A stretch of DNA of 64,000 nt from assembly GCA_029247365.1 (NCBI GenBank), contig JAQWLJ010000038.1:25872-89871 (forward strand), written 5' to 3'. Origin of the DNA: Acidimicrobiales bacterium (GTDB lineage Bacteria > Actinomycetota > Acidimicrobiia > Acidimicrobiales > Aldehydirespiratoraceae). The translations under genes were made by a program, and so were the position numbers. Below are positions 1 through 8,771 of the stretch, piece after piece; position 1 is the first letter of the stretch; each line of letters starts with the position of its first letter. The notes under the pieces were generated by a model. It was not told the DNA's origin, ran no database searches, and saw only the letters and a list, made by a program, of their open reading frames with translations.

Positions 1-300
1 CAGGGCATCACCCTCGACGATCTCCACGTCGAGGCCCTCGATGACCTCACGCAAGACCGGCACGAGTTCGTCGTCCATTTCGATTGCGGTCACGCGAGCA
101 CCGACCTCGAGCAACGCCAGCGTGAGCGAACCGAGGCCCGGTCCGATCTCAACCACCGGATCACCCACCCCTACACCGCTGAGCAAAGCGATCTTGCGGA
201 CCGTGTTGGGGTCGACCACGAAGTTCTGACCGAGCGCTTTGCGGGCTGCAAGGCCGTGGCGGTCGAGAAGCGCTCGGATATCAGCACCGGAATGCGTCAC
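1..300 (-). CDS. rsmA: 16S rRNA dimethyladenosine transferase RsmA (KsgA), 5' part only
   Basis: N-terminal ~100 residues of the SAM-dependent enzyme that dimethylates two adjacent adenines near the 3' end of 16S rRNA; the rest lies beyond the window edge. Seen: the family motif GQNFVVD followed by the SAM-binding loop VEIGPGLGSLT and the acidic ribose-binding residue in AIEMDDEL. The GTG start at 300 shares four bases (GTGA) with the stop of the rpf-like gene, so the two are translationally coupled. The neighbours metG, tatD and rpf upstream reproduce the arrangement known from mycobacteria and other actinobacteria. Confidence 0.93.
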   Translation of the reverse strand, partial: MTHSGADIRALLDRHGLAARKALGQNFVVDPNTVRKIALLSGVGVGDPVVEIGPGLGSLTLALLEVGARVTAIEMDDELVPVLREVIEGLDVEIVEGDAL

Positions 301-929
301 GACAGCAGGTAGACGCCGCAGTGTGGCCACGGCCTGGCACCCTGGCGCTCGTACAAGGCTTGGGCGTGCGCGTCTTGGTCAGCGACAGACGCCGTGATGG
401 GATCGACCCCCGCCAGGGCTGGGTTGGCAAAGCTCGCCACCCAGTCCCACGTCGCCTGCGAAAATTGGTACGCCCCTCGGTATCGGCCACTCGGGCTGAC
501 CGCGTCATAGCGCCCACCAGACTCACAGTTCCGAAGTGCGGCCCACTGTTCGAGCGTGGGGCCACCTGGAGGCGGCGAAGTCGTCGTCGAGGATTCGATT
601 GAGGCCACCGCAGCGGTCGTGGTCGTCGTTGTGGTGGTCGACGGTGGGGCCGTCGTGGTGATCGCGACGCGAAGTGCCTCCGCAGCAGCCTCCTCTGCGG
701 CCTCGCGCTCGGCGGCTTCACGGCCGAGTTCTTCGGCCCGGACAAGATCGGCGGCACGGCGTTCGTTGCTCGCCGTGGCCCAAGCGGTGGCGCGTTCGCT
801 GAAGCTGGCAACGTCGACACCGAGCACGATGGTCGACTGAGCGGCTGCGGGCGCGATCCAAAGTGCCAAGACGGCGGTCATCGCAGCCGCCCACAACCCG
901 GCGCGCTCACGCCTCTCGTTTCTGGCCAT
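297..929 (-). CDS. Resuscitation-promoting-factor-like secreted muralytic protein
   Basis: Secreted peptidoglycan-cleaving protein of the transglycosylase-like (Rpf) family. From the ATG at 929 the product has about 210 residues: a basic start and hydrophobic signal peptide ending near APAAAQS, an Ala/Glu-rich helical stretch, a Thr-rich low-complexity linker, then the Rpf domain beginning WAALRNCESGG, whose Glu (about residue 136) is the expected catalytic acid. A GTG nine codons upstream is also possible, but the ATG gives a more typical signal peptide. G5 and DUF348 domains found in RpfB are absent. The Thr linker suggests surface exposure or glycosylation (inference). Confidence 0.88.
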   Translation of the reverse strand: MARNERRERAGLWAAAMTAVLALWIAPAAAQSTIVLGVDVASFSERATAWATASNERRAADLVRAEELGREAAEREAAEEAAAEALRVAITTTAPPSTTTTTTTTAAVASIESSTTTSPPPGGPTLEQWAALRNCESGGRYDAVSPSGRYRGAYQFSQATWDWVASFANPALAGVDPITASVADQDAHAQALYERQGARPWPHCGVYLLS

Positions 930-1009
930 GAGAAAACGGTACGGCCGTCGTAACACAAATGCAATGTTGCGTCATTCCTCCTCGGATTGACGCCCCAGAT
1001 CCACACCCC

Positions 1010-1792
1010 TCAGTCAGCCAACGCCTGCGTCTTCGCGGCATCAGCCGCACGGAGCTCGTAGAACCTCGCTGCCGTCGTCCACGTTGCGGCAGCGACTTCA
1101 GCGACAGGCACACCCTTCACCTCCGCAATCTTCTCGCCCACCAGCGGCACGAGTGCGGGCCGGTTCGGCTTGCCTCTGTGTGGGACCGGCGCCAGGTACG
1201 GCGAGTCGGTCTCGACCAGCAACATGTCAAGTGGGCAGATCACAGCAGCGTCGCGCAAGTCTTGGCCGCTCGGGAAGGTGACGATGCCGCTGAACGACAC
1301 CAAGCAGTTCCGAGCCAGCGCCTCTCGAGCTTCGTCAGGGCCACCAGTGAAACAATGAAAAACTGTGCGCTCGGGCACGCCCTCCCGATCGAGGATCTCG
1401 AAGGTCTCATCCCACGCTGAGCGGGAGTGGATCACCAGTGGCAGGTGGTGCCGCTGTGCCATCTGGATCTGCGCCGCAAACACATCTCGTTGAATTGGCC
1501 GCGGCGAATGGTCGTAGTGGTAGTCGAGACCGGCCTCCCCCACCGCCACCACTTGCGGCAGTTCGAGAAGTTCCTCAATCCCAGCAAGTCCCTGCTTCGA
1601 GTCGTGGGGATGCACACCAGCGGTCGCGTAAACACCGACATGCTCAGCTGCGACCGTTGCCATCTGCTGTGACTGCTCGAGATGACACCCGACCGTGACC
1701 ATCCGCTCAACGCCAGCATCACGAGCAACCTTGACCTGCTCCGCGCCGCTCGCACCGGGCTCGAGATGGCAATGCTGATCGATCCAGCGCAT
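1010..1792 (-). CDS. tatD: TatD family metal-dependent hydrolase / DNase
   Basis: About 260 residues, the usual family length. Seen: the N-terminal metal-binding DQHCHLE (His-x-His), the central GEAGLDYHYD segment, HSRSAWDE, and VETDSPYLAPVPHRGKPN near the C-terminus, all hallmark TatD blocks. Family members are TIM-barrel hydrolases with 3'-5' exonuclease activity, linked to DNA repair or RNA quality control. It follows metG with a 12-base gap and precedes rpf on the same strand, so it is probably in one operon with them. Confidence 0.92.
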   Translation of the reverse strand: MRWIDQHCHLEPGASGAEQVKVARDAGVERMVTVGCHLEQSQQMATVAAEHVGVYATAGVHPHDSKQGLAGIEELLELPQVVAVGEAGLDYHYDHSPRPIQRDVFAAQIQMAQRHHLPLVIHSRSAWDETFEILDREGVPERTVFHCFTGGPDEAREALARNCLVSFSGIVTFPSGQDLRDAAVICPLDMLLVETDSPYLAPVPHRGKPNRPALVPLVGEKIAEVKGVPVAEVAAATWTTAARFYELRAADAAKTQALAD

Positions 1793-1804
1793 CTGGGCCC
1801 CAAC

Positions 1805-3454
1805 TCAGTCGGTGTCGTCGTCGGCCAGCAGTGCGTCGACGTCGACTTTGGTGAATAACGGCGTCGGCTTTGCGATCGGTGTTCCGACCGGAACGGGTAC
1901 CCGCTCCCAAGCGGTGACCGGGCCAAGCACCTCGTCGAGCGCCATCGCACTGAACGGCAAGTACGGAGCGAACGCGACCCGAGCGCCGTTGATGGCATCG
2001 AGCGCTGTACCGAGCAAAACACCTCCGCGCTCCTTATCGTCCTTGACGACCTTCCAAGGCTCGGTCGCGTTGAGGTAAGCGTTCACAGCCTGGGCCGCAT
2101 CCATTGCGGCTCGCAGACCTGCCCGCAGCTCGACCTTGGTGATGTGGTCGTTTGCTGCGACCAGTGCGGTATCGACGGCGGCGAGCAAGGCTTCATCCTC
2201 GGCTGTACGGCCATCGACCGACGGCTGCTCACCGAAGTTCTTGTTGACCATCGACAGCACTCGGTTGACGAGGTTGCCCCACGTTGCCACCAGCTCTTCG
2301 TTGATTCGGCGAGCAATCTCTTCAACCGAGATGTCGGTGTCGGCCTGCTCGGGCAGGCTGGCAGCCAAGGCGTAGCGCAGGCCATCGACCTGAAAGAGTT
2401 CGAGCCCCTGATCGATGGTGAGGCCGATGCCACGGCTCGCCGAAGCCTTGCCGCCCTTGAACGTGACGTACTGATTGGCCGGCACGTCGTCAGGCAGGTG
2501 GATCTCGCGGTCGTAGCTGAGTAATTGCGCCGGCCAGAACAGGCAATGGAAGGGGATGTTGTCCTTGCCAATGAAGTACACGTGGCGGCTGTCGGGGTTG
2601 TACCACCAGTTGCGCCAATGGTCGGCGTCATCGGTGTTGCTCGCCCATTCCTGGCTGGCCGATAGGTAGCCGATCACAGCGTCGTACCAGACGTAAATTC
2701 GCTTGCCGGGACCCAGATCGTCGACCGGGAGTTCGACGCCCCAGTCGAGGTCGCGGGTGATCGCTCGGTCGAGCAGGCCCTCTTCATCGACCCAGCTCCG
2801 CACGAAGTTCAGTACGTGGGGGCGCCAGTCGGACTTGTCCCCGAGGTAGGCGCTGATCTCGTCGGTGAAGTCTGAGTAGCGGAAGTAAAAGTGTTCGGTC
2901 TCGCGCAGCACCGGCGTGGCCTGAGAGAGCTTTGACCGAGGCTCGATCAAATCGGTCGGGTCGAGCGTCCGACCACAGTTGTCGCACTGGTCACCGCGGG
3001 CGTCCTCGTAAGAGCAGTGCGGGCACGTGCCTTCGATGTAACGGTCAGGCAGGAAGCGTTCGGCGTCCGGGTCGAAGAACTGCTCGCTGGTGCGCTTGTC
3101 GATGTGACCGTTGCGGAGTTGCTCAAGGAACATTCCTTGGGTCACCCGAGCGTGGTGGGCCGTGCCGGTGGTGGTGTAGTTGTCCCAGCTGATACCGAGC
3201 GCCTCCCACTGGCGAAGGAACTCGTTGTGGTACCGATCGGCGATGTCTTGGGCAGTCACCCCCTCGTCGTCGGCGCGGACCGTGATCGGCGTGCCATGCA
3301 CGTCGGAACCGCTGACCATCAACACGTCATTACCCGCTAGGCGCTGGTGACGGGCGAACACGTCGGCCGGCAGATACGCGCCGGAGACATGTCCGAGATG
3401 ACGCGACCCTGAGGCATAGGGCCACGCGACAGCGACGAGTACGGGGGAGCTCAT
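1805..3454 (-). CDS. metG: Methionyl-tRNA synthetase
   Basis: Charges tRNA-Met with methionine in the cytoplasm; class I synthetase, about 549 residues. Seen: the N-terminal PYASGSRHLGHV block holding the HIGH-type signature, a zinc knuckle with paired CPHC and CDNC cysteines near residues 140-160, the catalytic-core segment VWYDAVIGYLSAS, and FKGGKASASRG as the KMSKS-equivalent loop, which is degenerate. The C-terminal half is an all-helical anticodon-binding domain, with no EMAP-type tRNA-binding extension. It heads the tatD-rpf-rsmA gene string. Confidence 0.96.
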   Translation of the reverse strand: MSSPVLVAVAWPYASGSRHLGHVSGAYLPADVFARHQRLAGNDVLMVSGSDVHGTPITVRADDEGVTAQDIADRYHNEFLRQWEALGISWDNYTTTGTAHHARVTQGMFLEQLRNGHIDKRTSEQFFDPDAERFLPDRYIEGTCPHCSYEDARGDQCDNCGRTLDPTDLIEPRSKLSQATPVLRETEHFYFRYSDFTDEISAYLGDKSDWRPHVLNFVRSWVDEEGLLDRAITRDLDWGVELPVDDLGPGKRIYVWYDAVIGYLSASQEWASNTDDADHWRNWWYNPDSRHVYFIGKDNIPFHCLFWPAQLLSYDREIHLPDDVPANQYVTFKGGKASASRGIGLTIDQGLELFQVDGLRYALAASLPEQADTDISVEEIARRINEELVATWGNLVNRVLSMVNKNFGEQPSVDGRTAEDEALLAAVDTALVAANDHITKVELRAGLRAAMDAAQAVNAYLNATEPWKVVKDDKERGGVLLGTALDAINGARVAFAPYLPFSAMALDEVLGPVTAWERVPVPVGTPIAKPTPLFTKVDVDALLADDDTD

Positions 3455-3475
3455 TCTCGCCGAGGTTACCGGTGG

Positions 3476-4798
3476 CTAGCCGGCGCTGCGGTCGGTTACC
3501 TCTCGCAACGCCGGAAGCGTTGCCTGACCGAGGACCGACGATTCGTCGTCGACACCGTTGCGCGATCGCACATCGTCGATGCGGTCGAGCTGTCGTTCGA
3601 GCTGACGGCGGCGCGTGCCAGACAGATCGCCGAAGCTGCGGGTGAGGGTGTCGAGGTGCCGGTCGACCTTGTCGATTTGCTCGGAAAACTTCCGCCACTG
3701 CTCGCCAAACCCGGCGAGGCACTGCACGATCTCTTCGCTGGCCCGCTCGACCGCGAACGCATCCATCGCTTGGCGGATGACCCCAAGCACGGCGAACAGC
3801 GTGGTCGGCGAGCAAAGCACGACCTGCTGGGCGAGCGCGTCGTCGAGCAGGGTGGAGTCGTTCTCGTGGATGAAGCCGTAGACGCTTTCGTTTGGGATGA
3901 ATAACAGCAGATAGCCGAGGGTGGAGTCGCTTGCCGCGTAGCCCCGACCGTTGAGCTCCTTGACCCGGTCGCGTACGTCGCGAAGGAAACGATCGCACCG
4001 TTCGGCAGCCTCAGTGTCAGACGGCGCCTCGAGGTAGCGGAGATAGTTGGTGACCGGGAATTTGACGTCCATGTGGAGCTTGTTGTCATCGGGCAAAAGG
4101 AACGTGAAGTCGGGCTTGGTGCCGCCCTCGATCAACTTCTGCTTGCGATAGTTGACGCCCTCGCGCATCCCGGCCGAGCGCAGCACATCCTCGGCCATGC
4201 GTTCGCCCCACTGGCCGCGGGCCTGCGGGCTCGCAAGCGCGTCGCGTAGATGGCCGGTGGTCTCCGCCAGCTGCTTCTGCTGACGCGTTGCTGCCTCAAG
4301 CGACTCGACGAACTGGCCGTGCTGCTGCGCTCGTTCTTTCTGCAGCTGGGTAACGAGCAACCGCAGCTGGGTGAGCTCAGCGTTCATCGTGTGCACCTGC
4401 TGACCCATCTGCTTTGACATGCCACCAACCCGTTCACCGACCGTGTCGGATATGCCACCGACCTTCTCGGTCACGAGCTTGTCGACCGACTCGACCTTCT
4501 CGGTCAGTGCCCTGAACGCGTGCTCGACCTGCTGCTCGATCGCTGCGCGACGCAGATCGAGTTCGACCGTACCCGTCTGAAGACGGCTGTCGAAGCTCTC
4601 ACCTGCGATGCTCACCACTCGCTCGACGACGCCGTCGACCTGCGCCTGCTGGCGGCCCGCCAACTCCATAGCAAGGCGATCGACGGTTGCAGCGTTCGTT
4701 CCCCGACCGTGCCGGCCGAACCAGAGGCCGGCGTAGGCACCGATACCGGCCAGGAAAGGAGAGGCGACCAGAATCGAGATCACGAGCGCGGGGTTCAT
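3476..4798 (-). CDS. rmuC: DNA recombination protein RmuC homologue
   Basis: RmuC-family protein, about 440 residues from the ATG at 4798. That start opens with a membrane-anchor-like helix (VISILVASPFLAGIGAYAG); an upstream in-frame start adds 27 unlikely residues. A long heptad-like coiled-coil region rich in Gln, Glu and Val follows, then the conserved RmuC nuclease-like domain with GQWGERMAEDVLRSAGM, PDFTFLLPD and MDVKFP. The family limits inversions and recombination in E. coli; its biochemical role is not settled. It lies 21 bases upstream of metG on the same strand. Confidence 0.9.
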   Translation of the reverse strand: MNPALVISILVASPFLAGIGAYAGLWFGRHGRGTNAATVDRLAMELAGRQQAQVDGVVERVVSIAGESFDSRLQTGTVELDLRRAAIEQQVEHAFRALTEKVESVDKLVTEKVGGISDTVGERVGGMSKQMGQQVHTMNAELTQLRLLVTQLQKERAQQHGQFVESLEAATRQQKQLAETTGHLRDALASPQARGQWGERMAEDVLRSAGMREGVNYRKQKLIEGGTKPDFTFLLPDDNKLHMDVKFPVTNYLRYLEAPSDTEAAERCDRFLRDVRDRVKELNGRGYAASDSTLGYLLLFIPNESVYGFIHENDSTLLDDALAQQVVLCSPTTLFAVLGVIRQAMDAFAVERASEEIVQCLAGFGEQWRKFSEQIDKVDRHLDTLTRSFGDLSGTRRRQLERQLDRIDDVRSRNGVDDESSVLGQATLPALREVTDRSAG

Positions 4799-5268
4799 GG
4801 TTGAGACACTACGGAGGGGGGTATGACACCCACCGCAAAGACACCCAAGCGCACGTGCCCATCCGGGACTCAGCAGCACGGACTCTCACGCGTGGTTAGA
4901 CACCAGGGGTGCGGACTTAACCCGGCTGCCCTGGGACGGGCTGGCCGGTTACCGCACCGCCAGGCACAGAAGCATCCTCACCCAGAGGGAACTGCTCAAG
5001 ATTGGATACCTGAGCGGTGAGATCTTCATGGGGGGCGCTATCGATCATGTCAACGAGGATCGAGAGGACCCGCGTTCGTTGCCTTACGGAATGCACTACC
5101 AAAGCTTCGTCACCGAGACGGCCGCCACCGTCCGGCAGCTGACCGCGCGAGAGCTAGTGGGCCGGCTGCTCCCTGGCCCGGCTGCTCAGTGGGGCCCCGC
5201 GGGCATCCAAGAACGCCAAGACGCCCGTCAGGTCATCGGCCGAGCGAAGGTTGGCGGTAACGGGTCGC
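4799..5268. other. Stretch without a confident gene between rmuC and a small minus-strand ORF
   Basis: About 470 bases hold no recognisable gene. The only coding-like signal is a plus-strand reading frame open from about 4827 to 5375 with no good start before 5028 (see the separate entry). No tRNA fold, clear hairpin terminator or repeat was seen. Confidence 0.4.
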
Positions 5269-5375
5269 TTACTTCCCGCCGCGGCAAAAGGCGAGATTGT
5301 TGGCCATCCACTCAGTTTTCACATCAACCGATTGAATATCTCGGTTCGGAAAGGAGGCACCCTTCATCACCTTGA
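5028..5375 (+). CDS. Possible hypothetical protein or gene fragment
   Basis: The plus-strand frame is open from just after a TGA at 4824 and has its first ATG at 5028. The residues before the ATG (LTQRELLKIGYLSGEIF) and just after it (PYGMHYQSFVTETAATVRQL) look like real protein, with codons mostly ending in G or C, whereas the end after about 5260 becomes basic and improbable. It overlaps the convergent minus-strand ORF 5269-5574, so both cannot be right in full. I do not recognise a family. It may be the remains of a longer gene or a chance frame. Confidence 0.25.
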   Translation: MGGAIDHVNEDREDPRSLPYGMHYQSFVTETAATVRQLTARELVGRLLPGPAAQWGPAGIQERQDARQVIGRAKVGGNGSLTSRRGKRRDCWPSTQFSHQPIEYLGSERRHPSSP

Positions 5376-5574
5376 TCTCTGGGTAATCATCGAACAAGCG
5401 GAGCAACGGACTCAGGTTGTTCTTCGACACAAAGAGATCCGACCCCTCGAATGTTGCCCGAACGTCGATCTCTACGCCGTCGACCGGCATGGCAACGACC
5501 GAGCGCGCAAGAAGGTCCACCCCCGCAGGAGCTGCATGAGCGGGCTGCCGCAGATAGCTCGCAGAGAGCGCCAT
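5269..5574 (-). CDS. Hypothetical protein, 101 residues, coupled to rsmI
   Basis: The ATG at 5574 shares one base with the TGA of rsmI (TGATG), a typical coupling arrangement that supports translation. The product is about 101 residues with no signal peptide or membrane segment. Its composition is protein-like (FEGSDLFVSKNNLSPLLRLF, then YPEIKVMKGASFPN), but I do not recognise the family. It ends in a short basic tail. It overlaps the weak plus-strand ORF by about 100 bases; the coupling makes this minus-strand ORF the better choice. Confidence 0.5.
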   Translation of the reverse strand: MALSASYLRQPAHAAPAGVDLLARSVVAMPVDGVEIDVRATFEGSDLFVSKNNLSPLLRLFDDYPEIKVMKGASFPNRDIQSVDVKTEWMANNLAFCRGGK

Positions 5575-6398
5575 CAGAGATTGAGTGCAAGCTCGTAGAC
5601 CCGTCGCTTCTTTGCACCGGTTTCCGCGACCACCGCGTCGACTGCGTCACGTCGGCTGGCCCCACCAGCACGTGCAACGGAGAGTCGCTCGACGAGTTGT
5701 GCATCTTCGAGTTCGGCCACATCGGTCGCCCCGTCGATCACCAGTACGACCTCACCCTTCACGCCACCCGCCGCCCAGGTGGCCAGTTCGGCCAGGGTGC
5801 CACGGCGGAACTCTTCATGGAGTTTGGTGAGCTCACGGGCGATGACCGCTCGGCGATCAGCCCCGCAGCGCTCAGCCAGCAGCATCAGCGTCGCGGCCAC
5901 TCGGTTGGGTGATTCGTACAACACGACGGTGCGCCGCTCGCCCGCGATTGCCGCGACTTGCTCGTCTCGTGCCCGGCCCTTCCGGGCGAGGAAACCTTCA
6001 AAGACGAACCGGCCGGTCGGGAGCCCTGAAGCCACCAGCGCTGAGATCGCCGCCACGGGCCCCGGAATCGTGGTGACCTCATGATCGGCCGAGATCGCAG
6101 CCGAGACGAGCCGCTCCCCGGGATCACTGACACCCGGCGTACCTGCATCGCTCACCAGGACAATCTGCTCGCCCGCCGACAGTCGGTCGAGCACCGCGGG
6201 GATCGCCTCGAACTCCGTGTGCTCGTCGACCCGCTTGAGCTCGGCGGCTCGCACCCCGACATGCTTCAACAGCGAACCCGTTCGTCGCGTGTCCTCACAA
6301 CAGACCAGGTCGGCACCTGCAAGAGCTTCAACCGCGCGCGGTGACAGATCGCCGAGGTTGCCAATCGGAGTGGCGACGAGGGTCAAGGTGCCGTTCAT
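5574..6398 (-). CDS. rsmI: 16S rRNA (cytidine1402-2'-O)-methyltransferase
   Basis: SAM-dependent methyltransferase that 2'-O-methylates C1402 in the 30S decoding centre, together with RsmH. About 274 residues. Seen: the N-terminal ATPIGNLGDLSPRAVEAL, CEDTRRTGSLL, the SDAGTPGVSDPG loop and the GPVAAISALVASGLPTGRF block, all characteristic of RsmI among tetrapyrrole-methylase-fold enzymes. It overlaps the DUF192 gene by four bases upstream and couples to a small hypothetical ORF downstream. Confidence 0.96.
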   Translation of the reverse strand: MNGTLTLVATPIGNLGDLSPRAVEALAGADLVCCEDTRRTGSLLKHVGVRAAELKRVDEHTEFEAIPAVLDRLSAGEQIVLVSDAGTPGVSDPGERLVSAAISADHEVTTIPGPVAAISALVASGLPTGRFVFEGFLARKGRARDEQVAAIAGERRTVVLYESPNRVAATLMLLAERCGADRRAVIARELTKLHEEFRRGTLAELATWAAGGVKGEVVLVIDGATDVAELEDAQLVERLSVARAGGASRRDAVDAVVAETGAKKRRVYELALNL

Positions 6399-6727
6399 TC
6401 GACGCGGACCTCAAATTCCATTCCCGTCTCCACACCCCACCGTCGAAACGATCCGGCCTCAGCTTCAAGCACTGCGGCGGCCCGCCGCGCCCACCTGCCA
6501 ACGCGTCCGGGGGGCATCTCGGTGGTCGACAGCACTCGGAGCTCGTCGTCGAGGTGCGCGACATCGATCGCAAACCGCATACGGATCGTGTGCACGCTGC
6601 GAGCCGGCCGCAGCAGAATCGCGCCGTCGATGCCCTCTCGCCCGAGAAGACCTTGACGGCGGGTCTTGCCGGTCTCGGCGATCTCCAGGGAAGCCACCAC
6701 GCGCCCCTCATGAACCAACCACGCCAT
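6395..6727 (-). CDS. DUF192 family protein
   Basis: About 110 residues, complete for the family. Conserved features seen: GKTRRQGLLGREG, a block ending VHTIRMRFAIDVAHLD and a closing AVLEAEAGSFRRWGV. Members are small beta-rich proteins of unknown biochemical role, often with a signal peptide, which is absent here. Its stop overlaps the rsmI start by four bases (ATGA), so the two are co-translated. Confidence 0.88.
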   Translation of the reverse strand: MAWLVHEGRVVASLEIAETGKTRRQGLLGREGIDGAILLRPARSVHTIRMRFAIDVAHLDDELRVLSTTEMPPGRVGRWARRAAAVLEAEAGSFRRWGVETGMEFEVRVE

Positions 6728-6784
6728 GCAATGACGCTAACCGCAGCGGCGCCCCGACGCCGACCGCGATCGACCGGGGACGGA

Positions 6785-7723
6785 TCAGGCCCTGACCGGT
6801 TCGCGCTCGGCCTGCGCGGCGAGCCGCTTTTCGCGGCGTTCGACCATGCGATACCCGAGCTTGCCGATCCGGTCGATCTTCGTCACGAGCGCCTCACGGG
6901 CCGCTTCGGCCTCCGGGGAGAGGCCCTCGATCGACTCGACCCCCCAGTCACGCAACACGACCGGCCTCAAGATCTTGTCGTGGTGGATTGCAAAGTCGTA
7001 GATGCCGGCGTCGGCGATCGCCTTGGCGTGCGCGGCGAAACCCGGGATACCTGTTCCCGGCATCTGGAAGTCTTGGACCTGCTTGTTCACCGCAATGACC
7101 GCCGTCGACGGGTCGAGTTCGAAGATCGCCTGCATGGCGTCGCGATAGAAGAGATAGTGCAGATTCTCGTCGGCAGCGACGCGACGCATCACCGCCTTGC
7201 CGGCCGGATCGTCGAGCATGTTGCCTGTGTTGAAGTGGCTGATGCGGGTCGCAAGCTCCTGCAATGACACGTAGGCAAGACCCTCAGCCAACGTGGGTGG
7301 TTCGGGAACTTGCCCGCTCTGCACCTGCGCCATTCGGCCCCGCTCGAGTTCGACCGGGTCGATCGACCGAGTGGCCATCAGGTAACCGTTGATAACGATG
7401 CCGTGACGCCCCTCCTCAGCGGTCCATCGGCGAACCCACTCACCCCACGCGCCCTCGCGGCCCATCATGCGTTCAATGTCTCGGAAGTAGTACGGCAGGT
7501 TGTCTTCGGTGAGCACATTGACGAACAACGCGCTTCGGACGGCCGCTGGGACCTTCGCCTCCTCGGACGACCACTCATAGTCGTCGGGAAAGTCCTCGGC
7601 AGCACTCCACGGGATGTAGGCGTGGGGATGCCACTCCTGTGCCGTCTCAATATGACGGTTGATCAACTGTTCGGCCGTTTCGGCCAACACTTCGCGAAGA
7701 TACGCGTCGGGGATCGTGGTCAT
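6785..7723 (-). CDS. Ferritin-like acyl-ACP desaturase (stearoyl-ACP desaturase family)
   Basis: Soluble diiron desaturase that introduces a double bond into acyl-ACP chains, about 312 residues. Seen: the first iron-binding motif in AEEGRHGIVI, the second in AADENLHYLFYRD, and family blocks such as YIPWSAAEDFPDDY and NLPYYFRDIE. Close relatives in actinobacteria are the DesA proteins. The gene stands alone, transcribed away from the PhyH gene, with a perfect inverted repeat directly upstream of its start that could bind a lipid-responsive repressor (inference). Confidence 0.92.
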   Translation of the reverse strand: MTTIPDAYLREVLAETAEQLINRHIETAQEWHPHAYIPWSAAEDFPDDYEWSSEEAKVPAAVRSALFVNVLTEDNLPYYFRDIERMMGREGAWGEWVRRWTAEEGRHGIVINGYLMATRSIDPVELERGRMAQVQSGQVPEPPTLAEGLAYVSLQELATRISHFNTGNMLDDPAGKAVMRRVAADENLHYLFYRDAMQAIFELDPSTAVIAVNKQVQDFQMPGTGIPGFAAHAKAIADAGIYDFAIHHDKILRPVVLRDWGVESIEGLSPEAEAAREALVTKIDRIGKLGYRMVERREKRLAAQAEREPVRA

Positions 7724-7738
7724 GACCTCACTAGCCTA

Positions 7739-7754
7739 CCTGCCGGTCGGCAGG
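7739..7754. promoter_or_regulatory. Perfect inverted repeat upstream of the desaturase, possible operator
   Basis: CCTGCCG-gt-CGGCAGG is a perfect 7-base inverted repeat with a 2-base spacer. It sits 16-31 bases upstream of the desaturase start codon and about 113 bases upstream of the divergent PhyH gene. Position and symmetry suit a dimeric repressor site. No regulator gene lies beside it. Confidence 0.4.
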
Positions 7755-7866
7755 CTGTAAACACTAGGTCAAACCCCGAAAATGCGGCAGATGTCACAGT
7801 GCCTTGGACGACAACAGAGCCAAGTTGACTACAACCGAGCCCACAACGGGTAACTACGGTGTCCCG

Positions 7867-8739
7867 ATGGCTCTCGCGCTTGAACCGGCGACCTTCGATC
7901 GCTACGCCAGCGATGGCTACCTCCTGTTACCAGGCCATGTCGACGCCGCCTGGCTCGGCCGACTGAACGAGGCAATGCGTCGGCTCGTCGACGAGTCACG
8001 CACCGCCGAGCCAGACGACCGACGGTTCGATCCCGAGCCGGGACACGGTGTCGACAAGCCGCGCCTGCGGCGCATCAACTCGCCGGTCGATCTCGATGCC
8101 GCGTTTGCGGCGTTTGCGCTCGACGGTCCGGCCACCGACCTCGCCGAGGCCATCCTCGGGCCAAACATCCGCTTCCACCACTCCAAGCTCAACATCAAAT
8201 GGGCTGACGGAGGCGAGGAGGTCAAGTGGCATCAAGACATTCAGTTCTGGCCTCACACCGACTTCTCGCCGTTGACGATCGGGGTGTACCTCGACGACGT
8301 TGATGACGATATGGGCCCGATGGGCATCGTGCCAGGCAGCCACACGGGCGAGCTCTACGACCTTCGAAACCCTGATGGCTCGTGGTCGGGCTCGCTTTCC
8401 GAAACTGATGTTGCCCGCGCATCGATCGAGCGAGCCGACTACCTCAAAGGGCCAGCGGGCAGCGTTACGGTGCATAACTGCTGTTGCGTGCATGGATCCG
8501 CCCCCAACCGGTCGAGTCGCTCGCGGCCCCTCCTCCTCCAAACGTACTCGCGGGCCGACTCCTACCCGCTGCTCGGGGTTGGCACGAATGGCAAGGCCGG
8601 CGAGAACGCGCACCAACTGGTGCGAGGCACACTTCCCTTGACCCTCACCGTCCAGGGCCGCACGATGCCCACCGCCCCTGATTGGTACCGGGGCTCCTAC
8701 GGGTCGATCTTCACGGTGCAACAGCAAGAACAGGACTGA
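7867..8739 (+). CDS. Phytanoyl-CoA dioxygenase (PhyH) family Fe(II)/2-oxoglutarate oxygenase
   Basis: About 290 residues from the ATG at 7867; an upstream GTG/TTG frame extension is poorly protein-like. Seen: the iron-binding HxD in VKWHQDIQFW (near residue 121), the distal His in VHGSAPN, and an Arg-containing SRPLLLQTYSR for 2-oxoglutarate. Also typical are HSKLNIKWADG and GPMGIVPGSH. The family hydroxylates small molecules as diverse as phytanoyl-CoA, ectoine, mitomycin precursors and phosphonates, so the substrate is unknown. It is convergent with ychF. Confidence 0.88.
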   Translation: MALALEPATFDRYASDGYLLLPGHVDAAWLGRLNEAMRRLVDESRTAEPDDRRFDPEPGHGVDKPRLRRINSPVDLDAAFAAFALDGPATDLAEAILGPNIRFHHSKLNIKWADGGEEVKWHQDIQFWPHTDFSPLTIGVYLDDVDDDMGPMGIVPGSHTGELYDLRNPDGSWSGSLSETDVARASIERADYLKGPAGSVTVHNCCCVHGSAPNRSSRSRPLLLQTYSRADSYPLLGVGTNGKAGENAHQLVRGTLPLTLTVQGRTMPTAPDWYRGSYGSIFTVQQQEQD

Positions 8740-8771
8740 TTACCCCCACTCGGGACCCAGCTGCGCAGCCC

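Noticed and set aside
560..670. Repetitive GTGGTCGTCGT-like stretch suggestive of a repeat array
   Set aside because: It encodes the Thr-rich linker of the Rpf-like protein; there are no regular spacers, so it is not a CRISPR array.
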